Part shown: positions 9,773-19,081 of the stretch, one piece after another
Layout of the letters: each line of letters opens with the position of its first letter
Position numbering within the stretch: the stretch's first letter is position 1
Translations under genes and position numbers: made by a program
Source: Odoribacter splanchnicus DSM 20712
GTDB lineage: Bacteria > Bacteroidota > Bacteroidia > Bacteroidales > Marinifilaceae
Direction: 5' to 3'
Assembly (NCBI RefSeq): GCF_000190535.1
Contig: NC_015160.1
Location: 2,604,001 to 2,668,000 of the forward strand
DNA: 64,000 bases
Notes under the pieces: generated by a model
The model's database searches: none
What the model saw: the letters and a program-made list of their open reading frames with translations, nothing else
Told to the model about the DNA's origin: nothing

Positions 9773-10000
9773 CCTTGCAAGTCTCCCAAAACAAAATAAT
9801 CCCGATAAAGTAAAGACAAGTCCTTTACATTATTCCTCCAATATACACGCATCTCCTATAATCGTTACCGCAATCTCAAAACCAGTAGTAAAATAACGCG
9901 ACTGTCCGTCTCCGACATACACTTACATCCTGCCCGCCGAATACCGGAAAAATTTACTGAAAGAACCCGAAGAATAATTATCTCTTATTTTAACCTTTTT

Positions 10001-10669
10001 TCAGTTGGAAAACACATAAGAAATAATATTCGCCCCCATCCGCAAGGCTTCCTGCCGCCTGTTTTCAGGATCGTTATGCACTTCAGGGTCTTCCCAGCCA
10101 TCTCCCAGGTCGGTTTCGAGAGTAAATAAAACCACCAATCTTCCCTCTTTTACGATGCCCAAAGCTTGCGGCCGTTTCGCATCGTGCTCATGAATTTTGG
10201 GCAATCCCTGCGAAAATTTATATTTCTGATTAAAAATCGGATGTTCCCAGGGAATCTCAACCAATTCATCCTCAGGAAACACTTTTTTCATTTCCCGCCG
10301 GAAGGCCTGAGCCAACCCATAATTATCGTCTGCATGTAAAAAACCACCCCCCAACAAATACTCCCGGAGATTATGGGCTTCCACCTCTGTAAAAACAACA
10401 TTTCCATGCCCCGTCATATGCACATAGGGATAATTGAAAATATCCCGGCTTCCCGGTTCGACAGTGGCCGGCTCTTTAGCCAGATCCGTTCCTAATTTAT
10501 CGTTACAGAAACGGATCAGATTAGGCAGAGAAGTCGGATTGGCATACCAATCGCCTCCTCCTTTATATTTCAACAGAGCCAGTTTCGTTTTAGTTTCCTG
10601 GCTCCACAACCAGCGAGGCACAAACACAAACAAAACGATCAAAAACACCACTTTCCAAAGATGCTCCAT
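10001..10669 (-). CDS. DUF4159 domain-containing exported protein
   Basis: A 222-residue protein with an N-terminal hydrophobic segment (about 5-23, ending near WLWSQE), likely a signal peptide or anchor, followed by a DUF4159 domain. Family-type stretches visible are YKGGGDWYANPTSLPNL, YPYVHMTGHGNVVF, LGGGFLHADDNYG and VLFTLETDLGDGWEDP. The fold is thought to resemble the glutamine-amidotransferase-like superfamily, but its reaction is unknown. It starts 10 bases after the rsmE stop on the same strand and is probably cotranscribed with it. Confidence 0.85.
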   Translation of the reverse strand: MEHLWKVVFLIVLFVFVPRWLWSQETKTKLALLKYKGGGDWYANPTSLPNLIRFCNDKLGTDLAKEPATVEPGSRDIFNYPYVHMTGHGNVVFTEVEAHNLREYLLGGGFLHADDNYGLAQAFRREMKKVFPEDELVEIPWEHPIFNQKYKFSQGLPKIHEHDAKRPQALGIVKEGRLVVLFTLETDLGDGWEDPEVHNDPENRRQEALRMGANIISYVFSN

Positions 10670-10679
10670 ATGTTCAGAT

Positions 10680-11384
10680 TTAAACGCGATTCATAAAATC
10701 GATACTATGGCAAGCCACAATCCCCGCCGTCTCAGTCCGCAACCGGCTCGTCCCTAAAGTCACAGGCACAAAACCGTGGTGCCGGGCCAATACCACTTCT
10801 TCTTCCGAAAAATCTCCTTCAGGTCCGATCAGTATAACCACATCTTCCCCCGGCCGATACACTTCATCCAAGCGTTTTTTATCCCCTTCATTACAGTGGG
10901 CGATAAATTTATGGGGCTCCCGGCAAGAAGTAACCAACTGCCGGAAATCGGTCATCGGATTCAGCCGGGGCAAATAGGCTTTCAAAGACTGTTTCATCGC
11001 CGCCACAATCACTTTTTCCAGCCGTTCTTCTTTCACAACCTTCCGTTCGGAATGAGCTGCATGCAATAAGGTAATCTCATCGATCCCCATCTCGGTACAT
11101 TTTTCCAGCATCCATTCGATGCGGTCTATATTCTTCGTCGGAGCCACAGCCAAATGCAGGTGAAAATTGCGCCGGCCGTATAGTTCCCGCCGATCCGTAA
11201 TCCTGATTTCACATCCCCGCACTTCCGCCCGTTCGATAACTCCCTCATACCAAGTTCCTTTCCCATCCACCAACGAAACCGCTTCTCCGGCCCCCAACCT
11301 CAATACCCGTACACAATGTCTGGATTCATCCGCATTCAACGTATAAATATCCCCTTCGATATCCGGCGTATAAAATAAATGCAT
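10680..11384 (-). CDS. rsmE: 16S rRNA (uracil-1498-N3)-methyltransferase
   Basis: Methylates U1498 of 16S rRNA using SAM. The 234 residues are typical of RsmE. The N-terminal PUA-like part holds SRHCVRVLRL at 21-30. The C-terminal SPOUT methyltransferase knot shows IGPEGDF at 186-192 and LGTSRLRTETA at 210-220, the SAM-binding signature. It heads a two-gene unit with the DUF4159 gene, and a consensus promoter lies just upstream at 11407-11437. Confidence 0.96.
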   Translation of the reverse strand: MHLFYTPDIEGDIYTLNADESRHCVRVLRLGAGEAVSLVDGKGTWYEGVIERAEVRGCEIRITDRRELYGRRNFHLHLAVAPTKNIDRIEWMLEKCTEMGIDEITLLHAAHSERKVVKEERLEKVIVAAMKQSLKAYLPRLNPMTDFRQLVTSCREPHKFIAHCNEGDKKRLDEVYRPGEDVVILIGPEGDFSEEEVVLARHHGFVPVTLGTSRLRTETAGIVACHSIDFMNRV

Positions 11385-11406
11385 AACAACGATTAAATTT
11401 ATCCGA

Positions 11407-11437
11407 CAAAACTACATGTTTTCAACCATCAAACAAA
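11407..11437 (-). promoter_or_regulatory. Bacteroides-type promoter of rsmE
   Basis: On the minus strand: TTTG (11434-11437), exactly 19 bases, then TAGTTTTG (11407-11414). This fits the known Bacteroides primary-sigma consensus of TTTG and TAnnTTTG spaced 19-21. Transcription would start near 11400, a few bases before the rsmE ATG. Confidence 0.75.
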
Positions 11438-11466
11438 TTCTTACCAACCTGAATATTGAATTAATT

Positions 11467-12363
11467 TCATTGTATTATTTCATTCACATGAAGCGATTTT
11501 TTCATCGTTTCATGATTATTTTCGTCAAATACTCTGACTGTCGAATTACCTGTACGATCATACTCTACCGTCATTCTTGCAAATCCATATCCACCTTTAC
11601 ATAACTTATTTTCAGTATCTAAATATTTCTTTTCTATTATTCTACCCCAATCGTCAAACTCAGTCTTCTCCATAAAATAACCGTTCACCAAACAGGGCTT
11701 TTCGGCTATATCCCAAAAAGCGACCTCGGTAATCATCCCTTTTTCATTATATTTTTGGGAAATAGCAGTAAAACCGCCGGTATTTATACAGGGTTTATCG
11801 TCCGTACCGAAATACACCTGTTTTACCACATTCCCCCGGTCGTCGTACTGAAAAGACAACTTTGCATAACCATCTTTCAGCAGACAGGGTCTATCATTTT
11901 CATCCCGATAAGCCACTTCGGTACAATTTCCGCGGGGATCGTATTTTTCAAGCACTTTTGCATAGCCACCTGTACGCATACACAACTTATTATTCACATC
12001 AAAGTAAGCCGTTTCTTCCCGAAAACCACGCTCATCATACTTAAAATTCAACTTGGCGAAACCTTCCTTATTCAGACCTAACCTACCATCCGTCCCCCAA
12101 TAAGTCATCTCCGTTACATTTCCCCAACTATCACATACAGCAGTCATTTTAGCTGCCCCCTGGGCATTTAAACAGGGGTTTCCTTCCGTATCGGAAGTAG
12201 CTTCCTCTATCTTATTTCCCCGTTCGTCATACCTCATCACACACCGGGCCACTCCACTCGAATCGGTACATGGTTTTCCATCCACCCCCAAAAACAGAAT
12301 CTCCGTTACATTTCCCCACTCATCGTATCCATAAGAAACTTTCGCATATCCTTTATTATTCAA
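11467..12363 (-). pseudogene. C-terminal repeat part of the broken TIR-repeat gene
   Basis: A frame of 298 codons made almost wholly of about nine repeats of roughly 25 residues, with the pattern YDERGN, then TE.AY, a GTDGKPC-like turn and GYAK. The repeats resemble YD/RHS-like or toxin-tail repeats but are not a named family I can assign. Its nominal start is a TTG inside the repeat and is not credible. In reading order it is the tail of the TIR protein upstream. Confidence 0.7.
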
Positions 12364-13460
12364 ACAGGGTTTTTCTTCTTATTAAAACACAAATTACCGT
12401 CTGTCCCATAATTTGCCGTTTCGATGATTCTTCCTTGCTTATTGTACTTTGCAACACATCTTGCCACCCCTTCCCGTCCCCAGGCAAGCTGACCGTCTTT
12501 ATCAAAAATCGATTCGGTAATACTATTCCCATGTTCATCGTATTCTTTCCCGATTATTCCCCCACCATTACTTAACGGACAAACCTTTTGGTCTATTCCC
12601 AGATATACACCTTTTACAATATTACCGTTCTCATCACATTTTCTGGTATAAGTCGCCCACCGCTGTTCATTCAAAACAGGATTACCTGCCGGATCGAGAT
12701 AAGCGATTACCGAAATATTACCATATTCGTCATAATTATATTTCTTAGAAGCTATCCCCATATTATTGGGAAAGTTAAAACCTTCAAACCCGATAAATCT
12801 GACCAACCGGGGCCTTCCGATAGAATCCAGGAGATAATCAAAGCCATAAATTCCCTTTGCATCACAAGCAGCGATATCGTCGTTACCGTTATATTTTTTA
12901 AATAACTTACGTATAATGAAACCTTGCCGGTCCCTGATTAAACGATACCGCCGGATTTCAGATTTCGAATTACTAAACATACTTTCAAATGCATTCGAAG
13001 TGATAGAAGTAAAAGAACTTGTAAGTCCGATACCCATTCCCTTATCCAATGATTTCAGATCTACATATTGCAAACTGTCCCCGGCAATATAGGCAACAAT
13101 CAAAGGCTTTTGTTTGGAATTTTGATATTCAATCTCAATGACAGATTGTCCCCGTCTATCTTTTCGGCTTTCTATCTGTTGAATAGAAGAACGATCGACA
13201 TATTCACTAAAATTGTGCTCTATAGGAAAACCGGCAGAATTGGCAAAAACAACTCTTTTCAGCGTGCCCTTTCCTTTCCCCAATATACTACGGTGGGTAT
13301 ATTCGAAACGATAATGTGTACTTCTTTTTTTTACCTGTTCCGCACTTAACTCAACCACCCCTTCCGGTATTCCCCATCTATCCACATAATCAGCAAAATA
13401 TTCATTTTTAGTCCGGTAATAGTCCCACAAGATGAATAAAACGAATAAGAATAAAAACAA
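12360..13460 (-). pseudogene. Middle part of the broken TIR-repeat gene
   Basis: The frame opens in the membrane segment (FLFLFVLFILWDYY), overlaps the end of the TIR frame, and has no plausible start of its own. The spacer follows (NEYFADYVDRWGIPEGV, HYRFEY), as in intact relatives of this TIR family. About five repeats then carry YDEYGN, CDENGN and YDEHGN cores. It ends out of frame at LCFNKKKNPV. The next frame continues PCLNNKGYAK, so repeat material appears duplicated or deleted across the junction. Confidence 0.7.
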
Positions 13461-14040
13461 CTCCGATTCCTGTACTCCATTTACGAATCCTCAGAATACG
13501 TTCATAAGGCTGCCATAAGGTATTGAACTTTATATCCAACAAACGGGCGACAACGCGGATAAAAGCCCTTTTTTTCTTCATCGCAAATGAACCGATCCCT
13601 TCTTCCCTGACATTTATAGCCAATAATTCTTCCTGGCTTATCGCCTTTATCTGTTCATGGATACATTCTGTCTCGATGTCATTACTGTAGGGAATCCCTG
13701 AAACGACAAAAGGGATGATCTTATCTGCTCCGTGAAGTGTAGCGAAATATTTCACTTCCTTTCCGACCCAGGGCGAACGCGCTGCTTCAGGTGAACATAT
13801 CACAATAAGATAATGTGAACGCTCGAGTTCATGTCTTATATTTTCTTCCAGTCTCCCACTGTCGAGATCCGTATTATCCCTGAAAACAGGCCATACTTTT
13901 TTAGGCAACCGGGTGATTTGTCTACATAATTTCGAAGGTAACTTATACCATCTTAACCGATCCTGTAACCATTTAGCCCATTTCTCATCTTCCCGTTTAT
14001 AGCTGATAAAAGCGTAATATTGAAATTGCTGTTCCATCAT
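13408..14040 (-). CDS. TIR domain protein (N-terminal part of broken gene)
   Basis: A 210-residue frame carrying a Bacteroidetes-type TIR domain (about residues 6-160). It begins YYAFISYKREDEKWAKWL, with PVFRDNTDLDSG near 51-62 and ICSPEAARSPWVGKEV near 81-96. The glutamate in WVGKEV (95) sits where TIR NADases keep their catalytic acid. The last 20 residues leave the expected membrane helix and run off frame (ending GLLPD), which marks the first frameshift. Bacterial TIR domains often cleave NAD+ in defence or signalling; no activity can be claimed here. The 460 bases between this gene and the EF-G paralog hold no other gene. Confidence 0.85.
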   Translation of the reverse strand: MMEQQFQYYAFISYKREDEKWAKWLQDRLRWYKLPSKLCRQITRLPKKVWPVFRDNTDLDSGRLEENIRHELERSHYLIVICSPEAARSPWVGKEVKYFATLHGADKIIPFVVSGIPYSNDIETECIHEQIKAISQEELLAINVREEGIGSFAMKKKRAFIRVVARLLDIKFNTLWQPYERILRIRKWSTGIGVVFILIRFIHLVGLLPD

Positions 14041-14309
14041 CCACGAATTAATTCAACTATCCCTATCCTTACAATTCACCACAAACAAAATTAAAAAATA
14101 CATTATTCCATTAGCCATTTACCTGTTTTTTATTCATTTTTTAAACAATTCCTCCCTAACCCACTTCACTATCCAAATAATAAGAACAGACAATTTTAAA
14201 CTACTTGGCAAATAAAATACAATAATCTGCAAATATTATCCATAGTAAAAGCTCTTAAAACGTTTTAGATATGTAACATGACGTCCATAAATTAATTTCG
14301 CATCTATAT

Positions 14310-14400
14310 ACTTTAATGTACCAAAGTTGATTTGCAAATTGCATTAAAAAATGTCAGCCTACGGCGAATAGGCTGACATTAAGCTGAATTACATTAAAGT
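14310..14400 (-). terminator. Terminator of the EF-G paralog inside a nested inverted repeat
   Basis: The inner hairpin pairs AATGTCAGCCT (14350-14360) with 14370-14380. On the minus strand it is followed by five T (14346-14350), making an intrinsic terminator about 120 bases past the EF-G stop. An outer perfect 11-bp inverted repeat (14310-14320 with 14390-14400, ACTTTAATGTA) encloses it. I see nothing else in 14041-14309. Confidence 0.78.
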
Positions 14401-14502
14401 TGAACTAAAATAGCCAATCGAACAAACAATGTATAAGATGTTTAAACAAATATGCAAAATCATTTAGCAACAACCTTTCCTTTCCGTATAATTCACCAAA
14501 AA

Positions 14503-16659
14503 TTATTCATCGTCATCTGTTTCCTGATAAGCTTTCAACAATTCCTCCTGTACTTCAGACGGTACTTTTTCATAGCCTGCAAAATTCATTGTGAAAGTGG
14601 CCCGTCCACCGGTAATGGAACTCAGAGCAGTAGAATAACGCTGCATTTCCTTCAACGGCACTTTGGCTTTGATCTTCTGAAAACCGCTATCGGCATCCAT
14701 CCCCATAATCATAGCCCGGCGGGTTTGCAAATCACCCATCACATCTCCCATATCTTCATCGGGCACCAGCACTTCGACATCATAAATCGGTTCCAGAATC
14801 TTCGGATTGGCTTTCCGGAAAGCCTCGCTAAAGGCATGACGTCCTGCCAAACGGAAAGAAATTTCATTGGAATCTACCGGGTGCATCTTACCATCGTAAA
14901 TACATACGCGAATATCCCGGGCATACGAACCCGTCAACGGCCCTTCTTCCATTTTTTCCATAATACCTTTCAGAATAGCCGGCATAAAACGGGCTTCGAT
15001 CACTCCACCTACAATACAGTTGTAAAACACCAGTTTACCTCCCCACGGCAAATCATATTCTTCTTTTCCTTTGATCGACATCTTGCTGTCCACACCACCG
15101 ATCTTATAAGTCGTCGGCTCGGGCATTCCTTCTTCATAGGGTTCGATGACCATATGTACTTCCCCGAATTGTCCGGCTCCTCCGGATTGCTTCTTATGCC
15201 GGTAATCGGCCTGGGCATATTTCGTAATGGTTTCCCGATAAGGAATCTTCGGAGCATAAAATTCAATTTGAATCTTATCGTTGTGTTCGATCCGCCATTT
15301 CATCGTATTCAAATGAAATTCTCCCTGGCCCGAAAGGATCATTTGCTTCAATTCTTTGGAGTATTCCACCAACAAAGAAGGATCCTCTTCGTGCATCCGA
15401 TAAAGCACTTCGGCCATTTTCTCCTCGTCGCCCTTATTCACTGCCCGGACAGCTGTACGGAAACGGGAATTCGGATATTTGATTCCGGGAAATACATAAT
15501 CACAATCTTTCTCATTCAGGGTATCCCCGTTTCTCGTTCCTTTCAGTTTCACGGTCGCTCCGAGGTCACCGGCCCGGAGTTCCGTCACTTTCGTCCGGTT
15601 TTTACCGGCTACAGCATACAACTGTGCAATACGTTCTTTAGTACCGGTAGTCATATTGATCAAATCATCCCCTTCTTTCACCGTACCGGAAACAACTTTA
15701 AAATAGTTGATATCTCCCAGATGCTGCTCGATAGTCGTACTGAATACAAAAGCCGAAGCCGGGCCGTTCACTTCATAAGGCACCAGACGACCGTCTTTCG
15801 TAAGCATTCCCGGCATGGCAGCCGCACTCGGAGCCACGTTCACCAGGAATTCCATAAAACGCCGTACACACATATCTTTTTCGGCCGACACACAGAACAC
15901 AGGGAACATATCACGGGCGATCAACCCTTTCCGGATACCGGCGCGCATTTCGTCTTCCGACAAGCTCCCTTTCTCAAAATAAAGCTCCATCAACCCTTCA
16001 TCGTTTTCGGCAGCCGCCTCGATCAGGGCATTATGCAATTCGTCGGCTTTCTCTTTCTCCGACTCCGGGATCGGCAATACATCGGGTTTACCCCCCTCCG
16101 GTTTCCACTGATACATCTCCATTTTCAGGACATCCACCACCTGATTGAAACCGAGCCCCTGATTGACCGGATATTGTACCAGTACCACTTTCTTTCCGAA
16201 AGAAGCCTGTGCATGTTCAAGCGTTTGTTCGAAATTAGCTTTTTCATGATCCAGCTGGTTGATGACAAAAATCATCGGTTTATTTAAATTCCGGACATGC
16301 CGGCTAATAATTTCGGTCCCTACTTCAACACCCTTGACAGCATTGACAACCATCACCGCCGTGTCGGCTACATTCAGCGCAGAGATAACTCCACCGACAA
16401 AATCATCAGCCCCCGGAGTATCGATAAAGTTCAGTTTCTGATCTTTCCATTCGGTATATAATACTGCCGGAAAAACAGAAGAACCATACTCCTGCTCCAC
16501 AGGCCTATAGTCAGAGGAAGTGTTTTTAGCACTTACGCTACCTCTGCGCGGGATGACCCCGCCCTCATACATCATCGCTTCAGCAAGTGTGGTCTTACCG
16601 GAACCAGCACTGCCTACAAGAGCGATATTCTTGATTTCATTCGGATTGTAGGTTTTCAT
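14503..16659 (-). CDS. fusA2: EF-G2-like elongation factor G paralog with altered GTPase motifs
   Basis: A 718-residue EF-G relative, the length of the Bacteroides EF-G2 paralog. The chosen start is the ATG at 16659 (MKTYNPNEIK); the longer frame to 16719 adds 20 unconserved residues. G1 reads GSAGSGKTT (16-24) instead of the EF-G AHVDHGKTT. G3 reads DTPGADDF (80-87), so the histidine that activates water in canonical DTPGHVDF is alanine. G4 is NQLD (134-137) rather than NKMD. Domains II-V continue to YSTALSSITGGRATF. Bacteroides EF-G2 is reported to support translation without GTP hydrolysis under carbon limitation, and the same role is likely here (inference). It is monocistronic. Confidence 0.9.
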   Translation of the reverse strand: MKTYNPNEIKNIALVGSAGSGKTTLAEAMMYEGGVIPRRGSVSAKNTSSDYRPVEQEYGSSVFPAVLYTEWKDQKLNFIDTPGADDFVGGVISALNVADTAVMVVNAVKGVEVGTEIISRHVRNLNKPMIFVINQLDHEKANFEQTLEHAQASFGKKVVLVQYPVNQGLGFNQVVDVLKMEMYQWKPEGGKPDVLPIPESEKEKADELHNALIEAAAENDEGLMELYFEKGSLSEDEMRAGIRKGLIARDMFPVFCVSAEKDMCVRRFMEFLVNVAPSAAAMPGMLTKDGRLVPYEVNGPASAFVFSTTIEQHLGDINYFKVVSGTVKEGDDLINMTTGTKERIAQLYAVAGKNRTKVTELRAGDLGATVKLKGTRNGDTLNEKDCDYVFPGIKYPNSRFRTAVRAVNKGDEEKMAEVLYRMHEEDPSLLVEYSKELKQMILSGQGEFHLNTMKWRIEHNDKIQIEFYAPKIPYRETITKYAQADYRHKKQSGGAGQFGEVHMVIEPYEEGMPEPTTYKIGGVDSKMSIKGKEEYDLPWGGKLVFYNCIVGGVIEARFMPAILKGIMEKMEEGPLTGSYARDIRVCIYDGKMHPVDSNEISFRLAGRHAFSEAFRKANPKILEPIYDVEVLVPDEDMGDVMGDLQTRRAMIMGMDADSGFQKIKAKVPLKEMQRYSTALSSITGGRATFTMNFAGYEKVPSEVQEELLKAYQETDDDE

Positions 16660-16991
16660 GGTAATTAATTTTAGGTTATTCGTCAAAAATGTCGACTCAA
16701 TCGTTTTAAATCGGTTCACAAATTAAACAGAATTTTTCTAAAATCAAAGAAACCTTGGTTCAAATTTAACAAAATCAACTTTTCCTTAGTTAAAATAACC
16801 ATTGTTATTTCTTCCTTTTTTCCGGCTAAAAAACGAGATAAGAAATGTACCGTGTCTGTATACGATTTTGTCAGTATTTGTTAATTATTAAAAAACAAAT
16901 GCAGGAAAAGCGATATCAGGCGTATACAATAAAAACTTTGGCGCATTTTTTGCACAGAAGAAAAAGATAAATATCAATCGATAAATAAAAA
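16660..16991. other. Divergent intergenic region, no gene seen
   Basis: This AT-rich gap separates the EF-G paralog (minus) from the zinc metallopeptidase (plus), so it should hold both promoters. Several TTTG and CAAA words occur, but none with both boxes at the 19-21 spacing. No RNA gene or repeat is evident. Confidence 0.5.
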
Positions 16992-17699
16992 ATGGAAAAT
17001 ACAACAATGTTTGGAGGTAGTCTTTGGATATGGGTTATATTCATCGGCTTCACAGTTATTAGCTGGCTGATCAGTCATCAACTGAAAAGCCGGTTTCAGA
17101 AATATTCGAAAATACCCACAGCAAACGGTATGACCGGAAGAGATGTAGTGGAAAAAATGTTGCGGGATAATGGAGTGACAGGCGTTAAAATCGGTTCTGT
17201 GGAAGGGATGCTGACCGATCACTACAATCCGGTGAATAAAACCATCAACCTCAGCCGGGATGTCTATTACGGAAACAGTATCGCCGCTGCAGCCGTAGCC
17301 GCCCACGAAACGGGCCACGCTCTGCAGCACGCCAAAGGATACAGTATGCTTAAGCTACGGTCAACGTTGGTGCCGGCAGTAGAGTTCGCTTCCCATTGGG
17401 TACAATGGATTTTGCTGGCCGGTATCCTGATGGTGAACAGTTTTCCGGGACTATTGCTGGTCGGGATCGGGCTTTTTGCCATTATGACCTTATTCAGTTT
17501 CGTTACCTTACCGGTAGAGATCGATGCCAGTCACCGCGCATTAGCCTGGCTGCGCAATTCCGGAATCACGGATTATCAAACCCAGGGATATGCTTTCGAT
17601 GCTTTGAAATGGGCAGCCTATACTTATGTGATTGCAGCTCTCTCTTCACTGGCCACCTTGCTTTATTACATCATGATCTATTTAAACAGAAGAGATTGA
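16992..17699 (+). CDS. Membrane zinc metallopeptidase (YugP family)
   Basis: A 235-residue membrane protein of the neutral zinc metallopeptidase (YugP-like) family. The zinc-binding motif is HETGH, in AAAAVAAHETGHALQHAKGY near residues 95-114, flanked by hydrophobic segments at about 9-28, 128-175 and 205-230. The Asp/Glu-rich EIDASHRALAWL near 176-187 probably supplies the third zinc ligand. The substrate is unknown. It is transcribed alone, away from the EF-G paralog, and ends in a strong terminator. Confidence 0.88.
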   Translation: MENTTMFGGSLWIWVIFIGFTVISWLISHQLKSRFQKYSKIPTANGMTGRDVVEKMLRDNGVTGVKIGSVEGMLTDHYNPVNKTINLSRDVYYGNSIAAAAVAAHETGHALQHAKGYSMLKLRSTLVPAVEFASHWVQWILLAGILMVNSFPGLLLVGIGLFAIMTLFSFVTLPVEIDASHRALAWLRNSGITDYQTQGYAFDALKWAAYTYVIAALSSLATLLYYIMIYLNRRD

Positions 17700-17748
17700 C
17701 CAATTGCTTCATGCGACAATTTTATCAAGATTAATTCCCAATAGCAAA

Positions 17749-17782
17749 AACGGGATCCAATAAAACGGATCTCGTTTTTTTT
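17749..17782 (+). terminator. Intrinsic terminator after the zinc metallopeptidase
   Basis: AACGGGATCC (17749-17758) pairs with GGATCTCGTT (17767-17776) with one wobble, an 8-base loop and a T tract running to 17782. It isolates the peptidase from the FecR operon that follows. Confidence 0.85.
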
Positions 17783-17913
17783 GTTGAATATCAGCAAGAA
17801 GCTTCTGTTATACCTAGCTAACCGTATATTTACATTAAAAAAATAAAAAAATCTGCTACCTCCTTTCGTTCCCCTCATCGTATATACAGAGTAAAATTAG
17901 CAAATCTTATAGA

Positions 17914-19059
17914 ATGTTGGAATACGACAACAATTACATACGGCGTCTGATACAACTTGATTTGGTTGGCGGACTTTCTCCGGAAGAAAAAGGGAAATTG
18001 GAAGATTGGATCAATGAATCGGAAGAACACCGGTTACTTTTTTGTAAAATAAAAAAGCAATTGAGTATAAATGAAATAAGAAATTATTTACAGACCGATG
18101 TAGAAGATGCCTGGAAAAAAGTGAGGGAAAAGACGTTCGGAGCTCCTCCTGTCCGTCCGCGTATAAGACCGAAGTGGTTGAAATATGCCGCAGTGGTACT
18201 ACCCGTTTTATTATCCATAACCTTGTGGTATACCTGGAAAGAGGAAATGAAAAATAAACAGGCAACAGTGGCCTGTTTAAGTCCGGTTTTGACATTAGAT
18301 AACGGAGAAAAATATCAGTTGGATCCGGAAGAACAAACAGAAATATATGTGAATGAGGAAGTAAAAGCATACCAGGCAGGAGGGGGATTGATTTATGATA
18401 CGACAGCCCGGCAAGAAGAAAATAAGTATAATCGTATCGAAGTACCCCGGGGGAGCGAGTATTGGATAGTATTGCCAGATGGTACACGGGTGTGGCTGAA
18501 TGCAGCGACCGAATTAAAATATCCGGTTGCATTCCATGCAAAAGAAAGACGGGTATATCTGAAAGGAGAAGCCTATTTCGAAGTGGCTCCCGATAAAAAC
18601 CGCCCTTTCTATGTAGAAACAGAAGAGGTTAAAATCCGGGTACTGGGAACGGTGTTCGATGTGAATACCCACTACACCCGTGGGGTAAGGACCGTACTGG
18701 TCGAAGGTGCTGTAGCGCTTGAATGGGGTGATCAAAAAGAAATCCGGATGAAACCCGGAGAATTAGCTGACTTTGACCGCACAACGACAGAGGTTACTTT
18801 AAAGGAAGTGGATGTCACTTCCTATATTTCCTGGAAAGAGGGATATTTCGTTTTTGAAGACGAACCCCTGGAAGAGATCATGCACACCCTGTCGCTATGG
18901 TACGATAAAGAATTCCTTTTTGTAGGAAAACGAAGCCGGGCTCTTCACTTTTCCGGCCATATCAAACGTTATGAGCGGATAGAAACGATTTTGTCGGCCA
19001 TTACCGACGTGACAGGAGTGGAATTCCGGATGAACGGACAAATAATCTTAATACACTAG
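17914..19059 (+). CDS. FecR family anti-sigma factor (import locus 1)
   Basis: Inner-membrane anti-sigma protein of 381 residues. The N-terminal cytosolic part (1-85), which holds the ECF sigma factor, starts with a DUF4880-like helix region. A single membrane segment lies near 88-107 (WLKYAAVVLPVLLSITLWYT). The periplasmic FecR domain (about 170-270) shows RGSEYWIVLPDGTRVWLNA and YLKGEAYFEVA. A DUF4974 domain (about 305-380) ends the protein. It precedes an STN-bearing SusC by 22 bases, the standard layout for signal transfer from receptor to FecR to sigma factor. No sigma gene lies upstream; the nearest is at 29589-30185, at the far end of the locus on the other strand. Confidence 0.95.
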   Translation: MLEYDNNYIRRLIQLDLVGGLSPEEKGKLEDWINESEEHRLLFCKIKKQLSINEIRNYLQTDVEDAWKKVREKTFGAPPVRPRIRPKWLKYAAVVLPVLLSITLWYTWKEEMKNKQATVACLSPVLTLDNGEKYQLDPEEQTEIYVNEEVKAYQAGGGLIYDTTARQEENKYNRIEVPRGSEYWIVLPDGTRVWLNAATELKYPVAFHAKERRVYLKGEAYFEVAPDKNRPFYVETEEVKIRVLGTVFDVNTHYTRGVRTVLVEGAVALEWGDQKEIRMKPGELADFDRTTTEVTLKEVDVTSYISWKEGYFVFEDEPLEEIMHTLSLWYDKEFLFVGKRSRALHFSGHIKRYERIETILSAITDVTGVEFRMNGQIILIH

Positions 19060-19081
19060 ATATCAATTTAATTACAAATTT

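Larger units (their letters stand above)
11467..14040 (-). pseudogene. TIR domain-transmembrane-tandem repeat gene, broken by two frameshifts
   Basis: Three consecutive minus-strand frames (13408-14040, 12360-13460, 11467-12363) read as one protein: a TIR domain, a membrane segment, a conserved YADYVD-type spacer and about 14 repeats of about 25 residues. The first break lies at a run of five A at 13453-13457 (plus strand), inside the membrane segment. Restoring one base gives a smooth helix leading into FILWDYYRTKNEYFADYVD. The second lies at a run of five T at 12370-12374, inside the repeats. Both breaks are in the same sense, equal to a -1 shift. It may be a pseudogene, a slippage-controlled gene or a consensus error. 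Confidence 0.75.

Noticed and set aside
12370..12374. Canonical programmed -1 frameshift site in the TIR-repeat gene
   Set aside because: A -1 slip would give the right frame, but the heptamer is G-AAA-AAC rather than X-XXY-YYZ and I see no clear downstream pseudoknot, so it is kept only as one option in the findings.
14452..16287. A 611-codon open frame on the plus strand opposite the EF-G paralog
   Set aside because: It is antisense to a clear EF-G gene, its composition (rich in His, Phe, Ile, Arg) is that of a mirrored coding strand, and it has no domain or sensible start.
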